A stretch of DNA of 64,000 nucleotides from Rothia mucilaginosa (GCF_901875305.1 NZ_CABFLY010000003.1:1-64000), one strand, 5' to 3'. Positions 1-8,412 are shown, counted from the stretch's first letter. The notes: generated by a model not told the origin, from the letters alone. Translations and numbers: made by a program.

Positions 1-83
1 TTCCATTCCGAACCCAGTAGCTAAGACTCTTTGCGCCGATGGTACTGCACTTTTGTGGGTGTGGGAGAGTAGGTCGCCGCGGG
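1..83 (+). rRNA. rrf: 5S ribosomal RNA, 3' part
   Basis: The first 83 bases match the 3' two-thirds of bacterial 5S rRNA: the segment CCGAACCCAGTAGCTAAG, then GCGCCGATGGTACTGC, and the closing GGGAGAGTAGGTCGCCGC. The 5' end lies outside the window, so an rRNA operon ends here. A strong intrinsic terminator follows within about 12 bases. The exact 3' end is estimated from the usual 5S boundary. Confidence 0.93.
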
Positions 84-93
84 TTTTTTATTC

Positions 94-129
94 AAGAGGG
101 GAAGACCTTAGAGGTCTTTCCCTCTTTTT
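94..129 (+). terminator. rRNA operon terminator
   Basis: AAGAGGGGAAGACC at 94-107 pairs with GGTCTTTCCCTCTT at 113-126 across a five-base loop and runs into a T tract. It is a textbook intrinsic terminator directly after the 5S gene. Confidence 0.92.
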
Positions 130-392
130 GTATGCCCAAAACTCCTGAACCGGAAGACTCAAGTAAGTAAGACCCAAGTAAGTAAAGAGGCTCAAGGATT
201 AACCGTTCAGGCCAACCGATATGAAGAGGCTACGAGGAAAGCTCTGGGGTTGCTAGACAATGGGAGACCGGCGACCTGGTCGTCCCCCATGACGAAATAG
301 AGTACACGCTACGGAAACTCTTGATACCTTAACAACAAGAGCAGCCCACATCTCTACCTCAACAAGTAGAGAGCAAGTAAAGGAGCATCATC
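130..392. other. Intergenic leader with a direct repeat and a hairpin
   Basis: No gene is recognisable. The 11-mer CAAGTAAGTAA occurs twice (160-170 and 175-185), 15 bases apart. Just before the next gene TCTCTAC at 351-357 pairs with GTAGAGA at 366-372, ending about 10 bases before the ribosome binding site AAAGGAG. The hairpin could affect translation of the downstream gene, but that is inference. Confidence 0.5.
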
Positions 393-1136
393 ATGGCCGA
401 TGAGAAGAGCATCTACGAACGCTGGAGCAAAGAGCGCCTCGACCCGCCCCTGCCCAAAGAATGGGGACTGGACGAAGAAGACGAAGCCGAGCTGCTCTGG
501 CCTATCTGGCCCCTGCTGTTCATGGGTGAATCGGATACCGAACGGTACGTAGAAACCATCACCGATAATGTGATGGACGTACTCGGTCTGGAATACGATG
601 GGGAGAACGAAGACAGCAAGCTCTGGGAAAAGCGCGTAGAAGACTACGTGGATGAGCTCCTCAAGCGTCGTCGTGCGTTTGCTGCTGAGCTGGGCATTAC
701 CCCCGAGATGCAGAAGAACTCCAACCTCAACCGTGCCTTCGCCGCTCTAGAAGAAGAAGGGGTTATCGCACGACAGAACTTCACTTGCTGCGGTACTTGC
801 GCCTCCTCAGAGATTTGGGATGAGATTGACGATAGCTGTGAGTGGAAGGGATACGTTTACTTCCATCAGCAGGACACCGAAAGCCTCGCAGAGAGCGGTG
901 GGACCTACGTTGGCTTTGGCTCCTTTCTTGCCTATCCCAAGGACGAGAATGAATGGGAAGCGCTGAATGAGGCGCAGAAGGAAGAAATCCGCACCCTTCA
1001 CGAGACGCTCTCCGTGGAGCTCATGAAGGACACTATTATCCCCGTACTGGAGAAGCACGGTCTGAGCGTGAAGTGGAAGGGGAATTTCGATACTCGCCCG
1101 TTCATCGGGGGAGTGGAAGTCTACAACATTCCCTAG
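393..1136 (+). CDS. DUF6891-like protein, function unknown
   Basis: A soluble acidic protein of 247 residues with no signal peptide or membrane segment. The N-terminal half is Glu/Asp-rich and helical in character. Around residues 130-141 lies FTCCGTCASSEI with three clustered cysteines (C132, C133, C136), followed by a GYVYFHQQDTE segment and a glycine-rich GGTYVGFGSF segment. This combination resembles the uncharacterised DUF6891 family, an assignment from memory. The clustered cysteines could bind metal or form a disulphide, but no activity is known. The start is supported by AAAGGAG about eight bases upstream. It is a single gene between the rRNA terminator and a noncoding stretch of about 420 bases. 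Confidence 0.8.
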   Translation: MADEKSIYERWSKERLDPPLPKEWGLDEEDEAELLWPIWPLLFMGESDTERYVETITDNVMDVLGLEYDGENEDSKLWEKRVEDYVDELLKRRRAFAAELGITPEMQKNSNLNRAFAALEEEGVIARQNFTCCGTCASSEIWDEIDDSCEWKGYVYFHQQDTESLAESGGTYVGFGSFLAYPKDENEWEALNEAQKEEIRTLHETLSVELMKDTIIPVLEKHGLSVKWKGNFDTRPFIGGVEVYNIP

Positions 1137-1558
1137 CGGTAGTGGGCTAAACCGAATGGGCGCCTCAGTGTAGCTTGGGGGGGCGCACTCTCCAAACGCT
1201 ACGAAAGTTTACAAAGAAAATAAGCTGAGAGCGTGAGAACACACGTCACAGCATCTCAGCCAGAGTATTAACTAGCCGATAAGGCACCCATTCGGTAGGC
1301 TAGACGGGTAGCGCGGTACATCCACGAGACAGAACCTATGACGGAGTGCGAGCAGAGCCTGCCCACCCGACTTAGCTTTTAACCGTTGTTCGCAACAGAG
1401 AAGCTAAGCTCTGGAACGGTCGGAATAGAGCAGAAGATGCCCGGCTCGACAGAGCAGATGCATCCTAAACTCTACCTGAACAGGAGAACCCTCCCATCAG
1501 AGATAGGTTCAAAGAAGTGGATGAACCGCCACCCATATTCCCAACCAAAGGAGCAGGC
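1137..1558. other. Noncoding region with long-range complementarity
   Basis: No convincing ORF. ACCGAATGGGCGCC at 1151-1164 is complementary, apart from one G-U pair, to GGCACCCATTCGGT at 1283-1296. A local alternative hairpin pairs CTAGCC (1272-1277) with GGCTAG (1298-1303), so the right half could pair in two ways. That suggests a structured RNA or a long 5' leader of the downstream DsbA-like gene. I could not match it to any known RNA family. Confidence 0.4.
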
Positions 1559-2437
1559 ATGTCGACCGACGCCCGCGAAAAAGCCCGCCAGATTGCGGCC
1601 CAGCAGGCAAAAAAGAGCCCCAGCAAGGCAAACCGCCGCTGGCTCCAGCTTGGCGTACTCGCCGTGGTCCTCATCATCGTAGGTATCATCGGCTTCGTTG
1701 TAGTCAACGGAAACAAGAATAACAAGGTCGCAGAAAGCGGCCCCGTGCCCGCCAGCGCCAACCAGTACGGCGGCATCGTACTGACCAAGGACGGCATCGT
1801 CCAGAACTCCTCCACCCAGCAGACCCGCGACTTCAAGCAACTCGCAACCTCGACCGCCTCCGTGACCCCCATGGTCAACGGAACCGCTGCAGCGGTCAAC
1901 ACTCTCCCCCCGGGCGTACAGACCGCTGAAGAAGCCGCCAAGAACGGCCAGCCGGTACGCGTGACTATCTTCCAGGACTACAACTGCGTGCACTGTGCAG
2001 AGTTTGAGACCAAGTACGGCGAAGAAATTCAGAAACTCGTCGAAAACGGCACCATCACCCTGGAAATCCGCAACCTGACCTTCCTGGACCGCTCCTCGCC
2101 CACCGCCTACTCCGCACGTAACGCAGCGGCAGCATACTCCGTAGCTAACCAGGTGAGCACCAGCAACTTCCTGAACTACCAACGCGAAATCTTCAGCCAC
2201 CAGGGCACCGGCGACATGAACAACCAGCAGATTGCCGATATCGCCTCCAAATACGGCGCAAATATCGGCTCCGACATGAACGACGGTAAGTGGCGCCCCC
2301 TCGTAGACGTGGTCAATGCTGAGTCCGCAAGCAACGGCATCCAAGGTACTCCCACGGTCTTTGTTGACGGTGACCAGTACACCAGCAACGACTTCAGCGC
2401 TTTCCTCAAGAGCAAGATTGAGGCCAAGAAGAAGTAA
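1559..2437 (+). CDS. Membrane-anchored DsbA-like thiol-disulphide oxidoreductase
   Basis: A 292-residue protein with a short basic cytoplasmic N-terminus, one membrane anchor at about residues 28-50, a linker, and a DsbA-type thioredoxin domain. The redox motif CVHC (C143 to C146) sits in FQDYNCVHCAEF, and a later GIQGTPTVFVDG carries the expected cis-proline. The fold acts outside the membrane to oxidise, isomerise or reduce disulphides in secreted proteins. The direction of the reaction cannot be told from sequence. An in-frame upstream ATG at 1517 exists, but AAAGGAG six bases before 1559 fixes this start. An eight-C run follows the stop. It is monocistronic, with tRNA-Thr 200 bases downstream. 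Confidence 0.9.
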   Translation: MSTDAREKARQIAAQQAKKSPSKANRRWLQLGVLAVVLIIVGIIGFVVVNGNKNNKVAESGPVPASANQYGGIVLTKDGIVQNSSTQQTRDFKQLATSTASVTPMVNGTAAAVNTLPPGVQTAEEAAKNGQPVRVTIFQDYNCVHCAEFETKYGEEIQKLVENGTITLEIRNLTFLDRSSPTAYSARNAAAAYSVANQVSTSNFLNYQREIFSHQGTGDMNNQQIADIASKYGANIGSDMNDGKWRPLVDVVNAESASNGIQGTPTVFVDGDQYTSNDFSAFLKSKIEAKKK

Positions 2438-2638
2438 ATACCCCCCCCTGGCGGGCCCGGCAATCGGTAACGGTTGGTCCGGTCCCCCGGTGTTTAACCG
2501 GTCCCGAGAACTCCGTATGACATCTAGCCATATACCGAAGCATCGGTGCAGATCAACCCCATCGGCCCACAAAACCAACCTGAGATAAGGAAGACTAAGC
2601 GGAACCGAGACCGGGGAATAAGGTACACTGGACAGGTT

Positions 2639-2712
2639 GCCTCCTTAGCTCAGTCGGCCAGAGCATCTGTCTTGTAAACAGAGGGTCACCGGTTCGAATC
2701 CGGTAGGGGGCT
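2639..2712 (+). tRNA. tRNA-Thr (anticodon TGT)
   Basis: The acceptor strand GCCTCCT pairs with AGGGGGC. The D arm is GCTC/GAGC, the anticodon stem TCTGT/ACAGA encloses the loop CTTGTAA, and the T arm contains GGTTCGAATCC. The anticodon at positions 34-36 is TGT, which reads ACA threonine codons. CCA is not encoded. Confidence 0.95.
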
Positions 2713-2715
2713 CAG

Positions 2716-2767
2716 AAAAATCCTGGTTCGCACCAGCCTCATAGTAGAGGTGCGGATCAGGATTTTA
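2716..2767 (+). terminator. tRNA-Thr terminator
   Basis: AAAAATCCTGGTTCGCACC at 2716-2734 pairs imperfectly with GGTGCGGATCAGGATTTT at 2749-2766 and ends in a T tract, four bases after the tRNA. Confidence 0.85.
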
Positions 2768-2838
2768 TTGTAGCGAGTGTCCTCGAGTGTCTAGGGACCC
2801 GCACCAGCACGTCGTCTACCCGCCCTGAGGAACTAAGT

Positions 2839-5037
2839 ATGTCTGACACCTCCGGAACCCCGCAGGCCACCGCCTCGCAAGGCACCCGTACCGCGGCTCT
2901 ACGCACCGTCAAAGCACGCGAAGCCAACGACTACCCCCTCGAAGAATTCATCGAATCCCGAGGATTCCGCCCCGAAATTCAGGGCCTGCGAGCCTTTGCC
3001 GTGCTACTTGTCGTGCTGTACCACGTTTGGTTCGGTAAGGTCTCCGGCGGTGTGGACGTCTTCCTCTTCATCTCCGCCTTCCTGCTCTCCCTCTCGTTCA
3101 TGCGTAAGATCAACGAAGGCAAGCCCCTCAACCTCTTCAAATACTGGTTACACGTCTTCCAGCGCCTGCTACCCGTGGCGACGGTCGTCATCGCCACCAC
3201 CACAATCGCCTCATTCTTTGTGCTCGCGCCCAGCCGCTGGTCACAGATGATGCAGGACGCCACGAGCTCCCTCTTCTACTACCAGAACTGGAACCTGGCG
3301 TTTAGCTCCGTGGATTACTACGCCCAGAACGCCGCCGCGAAGTCACCCTTCCAGCACTTCTGGTCGCTTTCCATCCAGGGGCAAATCTTCATTATTTGGC
3401 CCCTGCTTTTTACCGCCGTTGCCTACTTTGTGCACCGATACCGAGGGAACCTCTTCACCACCGCGGTCTTCGTCTTCAACACGGTCTTTGTCGCCTCCCT
3501 GACGTTCTCTATCGTCGAAACCAACAGCAACCAGGGTTTTGCCTACTTCGATACCCGTACCCGCCTCTGGGAATTTGCTATCGGCACCCTGCTCGCCATG
3601 CTTACCCTCAAATGGAAGGCCCCCGAACGCGCACGCGTTGTGATGGGATGGGTCGGCATCGTCGGTCTGGTGACCTGCGGTGCCATCCTACCGGTTGAGC
3701 GTGCATTCCCCGGCTACCTGGCCCTGTGGCCTGTGCTCTCGGGCGCGCTCGTCATCATGGCCGGAAGCACCAATAGTCGCTGGGGCGTGGACCGCCTGCT
3801 CTCCTCAGCACTCCTGCAGAGCCTCGGCAACATCTCCTATGCCCTGTACCTGGTTCACTGGCCCATCCTGATTCTCTATAGCACGGCCGTGGGTACCTCC
3901 CGTGTGAACTTTATTGAGGGTGCGGTCATTATTTTTGTGTCCATTGGTTTGGCCTGGCTCCTCATTCGCTACGTGGAGAAGCCGTTGCGCTACCGTAAGG
4001 ATCCCTTCGTTCCTTGGCTCATGATGAAGATGCGTTTTAAGACCGTCTTCTCTGTTAAGACCTGGGCTGACCAGATGGCCTTCCTGCTGGCTATTTTCCT
4101 CATGGCTGGTGGCCCTCTGCTCATCGCGCAGGCCTGGCTGACCTCGCAGAACACTCAGTCCACCCGCAATGCCGAGTTGCAGGTTCAGACCATCAACGAC
4201 AACTACCCGGGTGCGCGCGCTATCGGCGGGGCACAGCAGGGCCTCATCGATAACCCGATTCCCACCGGTGGCGATGTGAAAGCACAGTACGAATCGCTTA
4301 GTGATACCTGCACCGGTGCCTTCGCACCCTCCGACGCTGCGCTCGCCAGTTACTGCAGTCTGCAGAAGGGCGGGGCAGACGATGCACCGTTGACCATGGT
4401 GGTGGGTAACTCCCATGCGGAGCAGGCTCTCAGTGTGTTTAAACCCATTGCGGAGCAGACCAAGACCAATCTGCAGGCCTACCTGCTCGGCGGTTGTCAG
4501 TACCCGACGAGCGCCGTGACTGCTTCTCACGAATGCTCGGAGTTCAACTCGAAGCTGACCGAGGAAATTCTTAAACGTAAGCCGCAGACCGTTGTTTTGG
4601 TTGCTACTGTGGCTCAGGCACGCTCCAATGAGGAGAAGATTGACCCCATCTTGGATGATACGGTCCGTCGCCTCACCGAGGCGGGTATTCAGGTGATTGG
4701 TCTGCGTGACAACCCGCGTTTTGAGTACAACATCTACGAATGCGGGCAGAAAGCTGGAAGTGACAAGAGCTCCTGCGCCCGTTCTGCTAGCGAGAAATAT
4801 GCTGCCGAGAACCCCGCAAAGGAAGTTTTCGATAAGTACCATAACCAGGGCGCCGTCATGGTGGACCTGAAGGATGTCTACTGCCCGGACGGAACCTGTA
4901 GCCCCGTGATTGGCAATATCTATGTGTACCTGGACGATAACCACGTGACTAAGACCTACGGCCGCACTATGGCTCAGACCGTTTTCCAACGTGCCGCCGA
5001 GAATGGTTGGCTTGTAGGAGGTAAGGTCAACCTCTAG
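2839..5037 (+). CDS. Acyltransferase-3 membrane protein with C-terminal SGNH domain (OafA/YrhL type)
   Basis: A 732-residue protein in two parts. After a 40-residue cytoplasmic tail comes an integral acyltransferase-3 domain of about ten membrane spans (residues 45-440). It begins with the family signature EIQGLRAFAVLLVVLYHVW, containing the conserved arginine and histidine. The C-terminal part (about 450-732) is an extracytoplasmic SGNH domain with block I VVGNSHAEQ near residue 522 and the catalytic-type DDNHVT near 700. Members O-acetylate peptidoglycan, teichoic acid or other envelope glycans: the membrane domain moves acyl groups across the membrane and the SGNH domain transfers them. 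The substrate here is unknown. GAGGAACT upstream supports the start. A strong terminator ends the unit. Confidence 0.92.
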   Translation: MSDTSGTPQATASQGTRTAALRTVKAREANDYPLEEFIESRGFRPEIQGLRAFAVLLVVLYHVWFGKVSGGVDVFLFISAFLLSLSFMRKINEGKPLNLFKYWLHVFQRLLPVATVVIATTTIASFFVLAPSRWSQMMQDATSSLFYYQNWNLAFSSVDYYAQNAAAKSPFQHFWSLSIQGQIFIIWPLLFTAVAYFVHRYRGNLFTTAVFVFNTVFVASLTFSIVETNSNQGFAYFDTRTRLWEFAIGTLLAMLTLKWKAPERARVVMGWVGIVGLVTCGAILPVERAFPGYLALWPVLSGALVIMAGSTNSRWGVDRLLSSALLQSLGNISYALYLVHWPILILYSTAVGTSRVNFIEGAVIIFVSIGLAWLLIRYVEKPLRYRKDPFVPWLMMKMRFKTVFSVKTWADQMAFLLAIFLMAGGPLLIAQAWLTSQNTQSTRNAELQVQTINDNYPGARAIGGAQQGLIDNPIPTGGDVKAQYESLSDTCTGAFAPSDAALASYCSLQKGGADDAPLTMVVGNSHAEQALSVFKPIAEQTKTNLQAYLLGGCQYPTSAVTASHECSEFNSKLTEEILKRKPQTVVLVATVAQARSNEEKIDPILDDTVRRLTEAGIQVIGLRDNPRFEYNIYECGQKAGSDKSSCARSASEKYAAENPAKEVFDKYHNQGAVMVDLKDVYCPDGTCSPVIGNIYVYLDDNHVTKTYGRTMAQTVFQRAAENGWLVGGKVNL

Positions 5038-5067
5038 CGCATCGGTCTAAGACGCTATCTTGCGTTT

Positions 5068-5109
5068 CGCGGAATCCCTCGAACCAGGTTCGGGGGATTC
5101 CGCGTTTTT
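5068..5109 (+). terminator. Terminator after the acyltransferase gene
   Basis: CGCGGAATCCC at 5068-5078 pairs with GGGATTCCGCG around 5094-5104, followed by a T tract. Confidence 0.9.
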
Positions 5110-5176
5110 ACGTCATAAACCACGTGAAAACCGTATACGCTTGAACCAAGGGTCAGGATAGACTAACTGGAACTTG

Positions 5177-5192
5177 CTTAGGTTAATCTAAG
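5177..5192 (+). promoter_or_regulatory. Candidate DtxR/IdeR iron box
   Basis: CTTAGGTTAATCTAAG is a dyad (CTTAG/CTAAG), and its left half TTAGGTTA is identical to the actinobacterial iron-box consensus. The right half is degenerate. It lies about 35 bases before the decayed siderophore-type ATPase gene, where an iron-responsive repressor would be expected. Confidence 0.65.
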
Positions 5193-5225
5193 TATGCAGG
5201 CCGTGGACATGACAGAAAGAGCTGG

Positions 5226-6039
5226 ATGAAGGAAGTCACCGAACGCACACTCAACGTGGAGAACGTGAGCCTCGGATACGGCGAGAAGACCATCGTCAAA
5301 GAACCTAACTCTCGAGTTCCCGAAGGGCAAGATTACGGCGATTATCGGCCCTGACGGTTGCGGCAAATCTACTCTGCTACGCGGTGTCTCCCGTCTGCTC
5401 AAACCCCTCAACGGCATCTTTACCCTGGATGGTCGACCCATCCATGAGTACTCCATGAAGGGATTTGCTCGTATGGTGGGCCTCATGCCGCAGCATCCCA
5501 TAGCCCCCGAGGGTATTACCGTTGCGGACCTTGTCTTGCGGGGCCGTTACCCATACCAGGGCCTCTTCAAGCGCAATAGCGCCGAAGAAGACGAGGCTGT
5601 TGCTTGAGCGTTGGAAGCCACCGATACCATGTCCCTAGCGGAACGCCAGGTCACCGAGCTCTCCGGCGGTCAGCGTCAGCGCGTCTGGATTGCCATGGCG
5701 CTCGCCTAGAAAACCGACATCCTGCTGCTCGATGAGCCCACTACCTACCTCGACCTGGCCCACCAGGTTGAGTTACTCGATCTGCTCGCTGCACTCGACG
5801 AGGAGCGTGGAACGACCATGATTATGGTCCTCCGCGAACTGAACCTTGCCGCCCGTGTGGCCGACTATCTGGTCGCTATGAAGGAGGGGGTCAGCATTGC
5901 TCTGGGTGAGGCCAGTACAGTGTTGACCCGCCCCAATCTTGATGAGATTTTCCGGCTAAAAGCTGAGGTTGCCGATCCTTTCAATGACGGTAGTGTCGTG
6001 GTTGTCCTGCATTCGCGAGGGGCATTCGTACCTGAATAG
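5226..6039 (+). pseudogene. Decayed FecE/FepC-type siderophore ABC transporter ATPase
   Basis: Reassembling the frames gives a nearly full-length iron-complex ABC ATPase of about 270 residues. The Walker A region reads [15 protein letters not shown], the signature is [17 protein letters not shown], and the Walker B is ILLLDEPTTYLDLAHQ. There are three lesions. A frameshift near 5300-5312 puts the original start (ATG 5226) out of frame with the rest. TGA at 5605-5607 follows EAVA. TAG at 5707-5709 follows AMALA. The last intact segment runs 5818-6039. The protein would have energised ferric-siderophore import. No permease or binding-protein gene is adjacent. Two stops plus a frameshift argue against sequencing error or recoding. 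Confidence 0.9.
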
Positions 6040-6135
6040 TTGGTGGTGATAGGGGGAACAGGATAAAGGCTTTACATGGGATTCTCGCTTCCATCGTGGG
6101 ATACTGGAAAGACAGGACGCACCGAAAGCTAAGCG

Positions 6136-6172
6136 ATGAGGCCGGTACACCGTACGAGTGTACCGGCCTCAT
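6136..6172. repeat. Perfect inverted repeat, probable bidirectional terminator or operator
   Basis: ATGAGGCCGGTACAC at 6136-6150 is an exact inverted repeat of GTGTACCGGCCTCAT at 6158-6172, with a 7-base loop. There is no T tract on the plus strand. It separates the ABC pseudogene from the SGNH hydrolase and ends about 45 bases before that gene's start. Confidence 0.75.
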
Positions 6173-6216
6173 ATATAGAAGGGTCATTCTTCATAAGGCC
6201 CGGAAAGAAGAACATC

Positions 6217-7023
6217 ATGACGACCCCGCTCCTTGACTCTAACGGCAAACTCAATGGCGAATCGATACGCTACGTAGCAATCGGCGACTCGTTCACTGAG
6301 GGCGTGGGTGACGTAGACCCCCGCCGCCCCAACGGTGTACGTGGGTGGGCCGACCGTGTGGCTGCCGCTATTGGCTCTGTTGATCCTGAAGCGGTCTACG
6401 CCAACCTGGCTATTCGTGGCCGCCTGCTGACCCCCATTCTTGATGAGCAGCTACCCGTCGCACTTGACCTTTGCCCGAATGTTGTTACCTTCTACGGCGG
6501 CGGCAACGATATCATGCGCCCCAATGTCAATGTTGACCAGCTCATGACTCGTGTTGACGAGGCCTTCGCTGCTTTGCGGTCCCAGGATGTCACGATTCTG
6601 ACCATCACCGGTCTTAACGTGCAGGGGCAGGGTCCGTTCGCGGGCACCCGCGGCCGCACCGCCATCTACAACGAATTGCTACGCGGAATTGCCGAAGACC
6701 ATGGTGCTCACATCATCGACTATTGGCGTTGGAATGACTTTATCGATTGGCGCTTGTGGGCTGATGATCGTCTGCACATGAATGAGTATGGCCATGAGCG
6801 TTTTGCTTCGCGTACTCTCGCGCAGTTGGGCTTGCCCGGCATCGTTCCCGAGCGTGCTCTCCCTCCTGAGGTTCAGCTATCTGCCCGCGAAAGGGTTGAG
6901 CAGGAGGCGCGCTGGGTTCGTGAGTTTGCCCTGCCGTGGGTTGGGCGTCGCCTGAAGGGTACGAGTTCCGGCGATAACCTGTCGCCGAAGTACCCAACAT
7001 GGGTGCCTGCTGCGGGGGTTTAG
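6217..7023 (+). CDS. SGNH/GDSL-family hydrolase
   Basis: A 268-residue cytoplasmic protein with the SGNH blocks in order. Block I YVAIGDSFTEGVGD carries the nucleophile S25. Block III is GGGND near residues 95-99. Block V is DDRLHMNEYGH with D184 and H187 as the acid and base. This family cleaves ester bonds of lipids, acetylated sugars or small esters, and the substrate cannot be inferred. There is no signal peptide. An in-frame start at 6136 would read through the upstream inverted repeat, so ATG 6217 is preferred. The upstream GGAAAG is a weak ribosome binding site. A good terminator follows. Confidence 0.9.
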   Translation: MTTPLLDSNGKLNGESIRYVAIGDSFTEGVGDVDPRRPNGVRGWADRVAAAIGSVDPEAVYANLAIRGRLLTPILDEQLPVALDLCPNVVTFYGGGNDIMRPNVNVDQLMTRVDEAFAALRSQDVTILTITGLNVQGQGPFAGTRGRTAIYNELLRGIAEDHGAHIIDYWRWNDFIDWRLWADDRLHMNEYGHERFASRTLAQLGLPGIVPERALPPEVQLSARERVEQEARWVREFALPWVGRRLKGTSSGDNLSPKYPTWVPAAGV

Positions 7024-7056
7024 CCGCGGTTTAACTCGTCTCTAAGCTTTTTAGGT

Positions 7057-7099
7057 GGCCCGTCTGCACCGTACCACGCGGTGTGGACGGGCCGTTTTT
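7057..7099 (+). terminator. Terminator after the SGNH hydrolase gene
   Basis: GGCCCGTCTGCACCG pairs with CGGTGTGGACGGGCC and is followed by five T residues. Confidence 0.9.
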
Positions 7100-7220
7100 C
7101 GCTTAAAAACCGGCTTAAGCTGTTAATCTCACAGCATGAATTTCAACGGTGTAATTTATCGCAGGTCACATGCAGAACGTTCGTTCTTAAACCGGGTGAG
7201 TAGGGGTGTAAATCCTTGAA

Positions 7221-7236
7221 TTTAAAGGCCTTTAAA
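7221..7236. promoter_or_regulatory. 16-bp perfect palindrome upstream of the rpmB promoter
   Basis: TTTAAAGGCCTTTAAA is a perfect palindrome ending about 12 bases before the predicted -35 element of the ribosomal protein operon. It is a plausible operator. It does not match the Zur consensus that I know for similar operons. Confidence 0.4.
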
Positions 7237-7247
7237 ACCACCTTGAC

Positions 7248-7275
7248 TTGCAAAAACACCTAATTTTGCTAAAAT
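7248..7275 (+). promoter_or_regulatory. Promoter of rpmB-rpmG-rpsN
   Basis: TTGCAA at 7248-7253 and TAAAAT at 7270-7275 are 16 bases apart, with an extended TG motif before the -10 box. Transcription would start near 7282, giving a leader of about 365 nucleotides. Confidence 0.6.
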
Positions 7276-7281
7276 AGATGG

Positions 7282-7648
7282 GTATGTTTGGCGTGCAGTG
7301 TCACGCATACTCCCTCGGAACGTGCATTGCCTTAAGTGGGTGGCGCATCCGGCCTAGAACACCGAGATTCCGCGGGATTTAAGGGTAAATGCTGGCGTGC
7401 AAGCTTGCGAGAACCCCCGTATTTACCTAGAATTTAACGCTGTTCGTAGTGGTGGAAACGCCTCTCGACACTAATAAGCTTCACCGTTTTTCCCGCGGCG
7501 GGGATCGATGTATGGCCTCTCACCCATGCGACGGTCTCAAACACTCTAGCCCGGCGAATAACCCGGTGCTTCTACATTGGTGGCGGGACGCTCACGAGTA
7601 ACATCGACTGCGTACCGTCATAAAAGTCAATCAATAAAGGAGTGAAAC
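7282..7648 (+). other. Long structured leader of the ribosomal protein operon
   Basis: There is no ORF with coding character between the predicted promoter and rpmB. The leader contains GGTAAAT (7384-7390) pairing with ATTTACC (7421-7427) around the palindromic GCAAGCTTGC, plus further GC-rich complementary runs near 7490-7570. Leaders of this size on ribosomal protein operons often hold autoregulatory structures or attenuators. I could not assign a known RNA family. Confidence 0.45.
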
Positions 7649-7885
7649 ATGGCAGCAATCTGCCAGGTGACCGGAGCTGTTCCCGGCTTTGGACACAGCA
7701 TTTCGCACTCGCATCGCCGCAACAAGCGTCGATTCGACCCGAACGTTCAGAAGAAGACCTACTGGGTTCCTTCGCTGCGCCGTAAGGTAACCCTGAACGT
7801 GTCCGCTAAGGGCATCAAGGTGATCGATGCTCGTGGCATCGACGCCGTTGTTGCAGAAATCATCGCACGCGGGGAGAAGATCTAG
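7649..7885 (+). CDS. rpmB: 50S ribosomal protein L28
   Basis: A 78-residue basic protein with the L28 features: a start reading [25 protein letters not shown], written here as [12 protein letters not shown] then [13 protein letters not shown], and the following PNVQKK segment. It belongs to the large ribosomal subunit. Only one cysteine is present, so it cannot form the zinc ribbon of the cysteine-rich paralogues. AAAGGAG lies seven bases before the ATG. It is the first gene of a tight rpmB-rpmG-rpsN operon, with rpmG starting four bases after its stop. In mycobacteria the corresponding trio is a zinc-starvation set, but whether that applies here is not shown. Confidence 0.95.
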   Translation: MAAICQVTGAVPGFGHSISHSHRRNKRRFDPNVQKKTYWVPSLRRKVTLNVSAKGIKVIDARGIDAVVAEIIARGEKI

Positions 7886-7888
7886 TAA

Positions 7889-8059
7889 ATGGCATCCAAG
7901 GCTAAGGACCTCCGTCCTATTATCAAGCTCAAGTCCACTGCTGGCACCGGTTACACCTACGTGACCCGTAAGAACCGCCGCAACAACCCCGACCGCATGG
8001 TGCTGAAGAAGTACGACCCCGTCGTCCGCAAGCACGTTGACTTCCGAGAGGAGCGCTAA
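7889..8059 (+). CDS. rpmG: 50S ribosomal protein L33, cysteine-free type
   Basis: A 56-residue protein reading [19 protein letters not shown] and then [21 protein letters not shown], which is ribosomal protein L33. No cysteines are present, so this is the zinc-independent form. The gene starts three bases after the rpmB stop and ends two bases before the rpsN start, so the three are almost certainly translated from one message. Confidence 0.95.
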   Translation: MASKAKDLRPIIKLKSTAGTGYTYVTRKNRRNNPDRMVLKKYDPVVRKHVDFREER

Positions 8060-8061
8060 GA

Positions 8062-8367
8062 ATGGCTAAGAAGTCCAAGATCGCTCGCAACGAGCAGCGC
8101 AAGGTCATCGTCGCTCGCTACAACGAGAAGCGTATCGCACTGAAGAAGACCCTGATTGACGAGAACGCTACCCCCGAGGAGCGCGAGGCAGCACGCGTGG
8201 CACTGCAGAAGCTGCCCCGCAACGCTTCCCCCGTGCGCGTGCGTAATCGCGACCAGATTGACGGTCGTCCCCGCGGTACCTTCCAGAAGTTCGGCATTTC
8301 CCGCGTGCGCTTCCGCGAGATGGCACACCGTGGCGAGCTGCCCGGTATCACCAAGTCCAGCTGGTAA
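8062..8367 (+). CDS. rpsN: 30S ribosomal protein S14, cysteine-free type
   Basis: A 101-residue S14 of the long type. It has the basic N-terminus [13 protein letters not shown] and the C-terminal signature [21 protein letters not shown], here split as [11 protein letters not shown] and [10 protein letters not shown]. The zinc-binding CxxC motifs of short S14 proteins are absent. It assembles into the head of the 30S subunit. It is the last gene of the operon, with GAGGAG overlapping the end of rpmG as its ribosome binding site. Confidence 0.95.
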   Translation: MAKKSKIARNEQRKVIVARYNEKRIALKKTLIDENATPEEREAARVALQKLPRNASPVRVRNRDQIDGRPRGTFQKFGISRVRFREMAHRGELPGITKSSW

Positions 8368-8396
8368 ATCTGGTATTTTAGTTCCTAAACGGTTTT

Positions 8397-8412
8397 CCGT
8401 CGTTACCGACGG
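8397..8412 (+). terminator. Short hairpin between rpsN and the HU gene
   Basis: CCGTCG-TTAC-CGACGG is a perfect 6-bp hairpin. It lacks a T tract, so it may be a weak terminator or processing site between rpsN and the HU gene. Confidence 0.4.

Noticed and set aside
1137..1558. RNase P RNA or another known structural RNA
   Set aside because: A few short matches (GACAGAA-like) are present, but the conserved RNase P core and its order are missing.
5226..6039. Programmed frameshifting or stop readthrough in the ABC ATPase
   Set aside because: Three separate lesions of different kinds, with no slippery site or structure at them, are better explained by decay.
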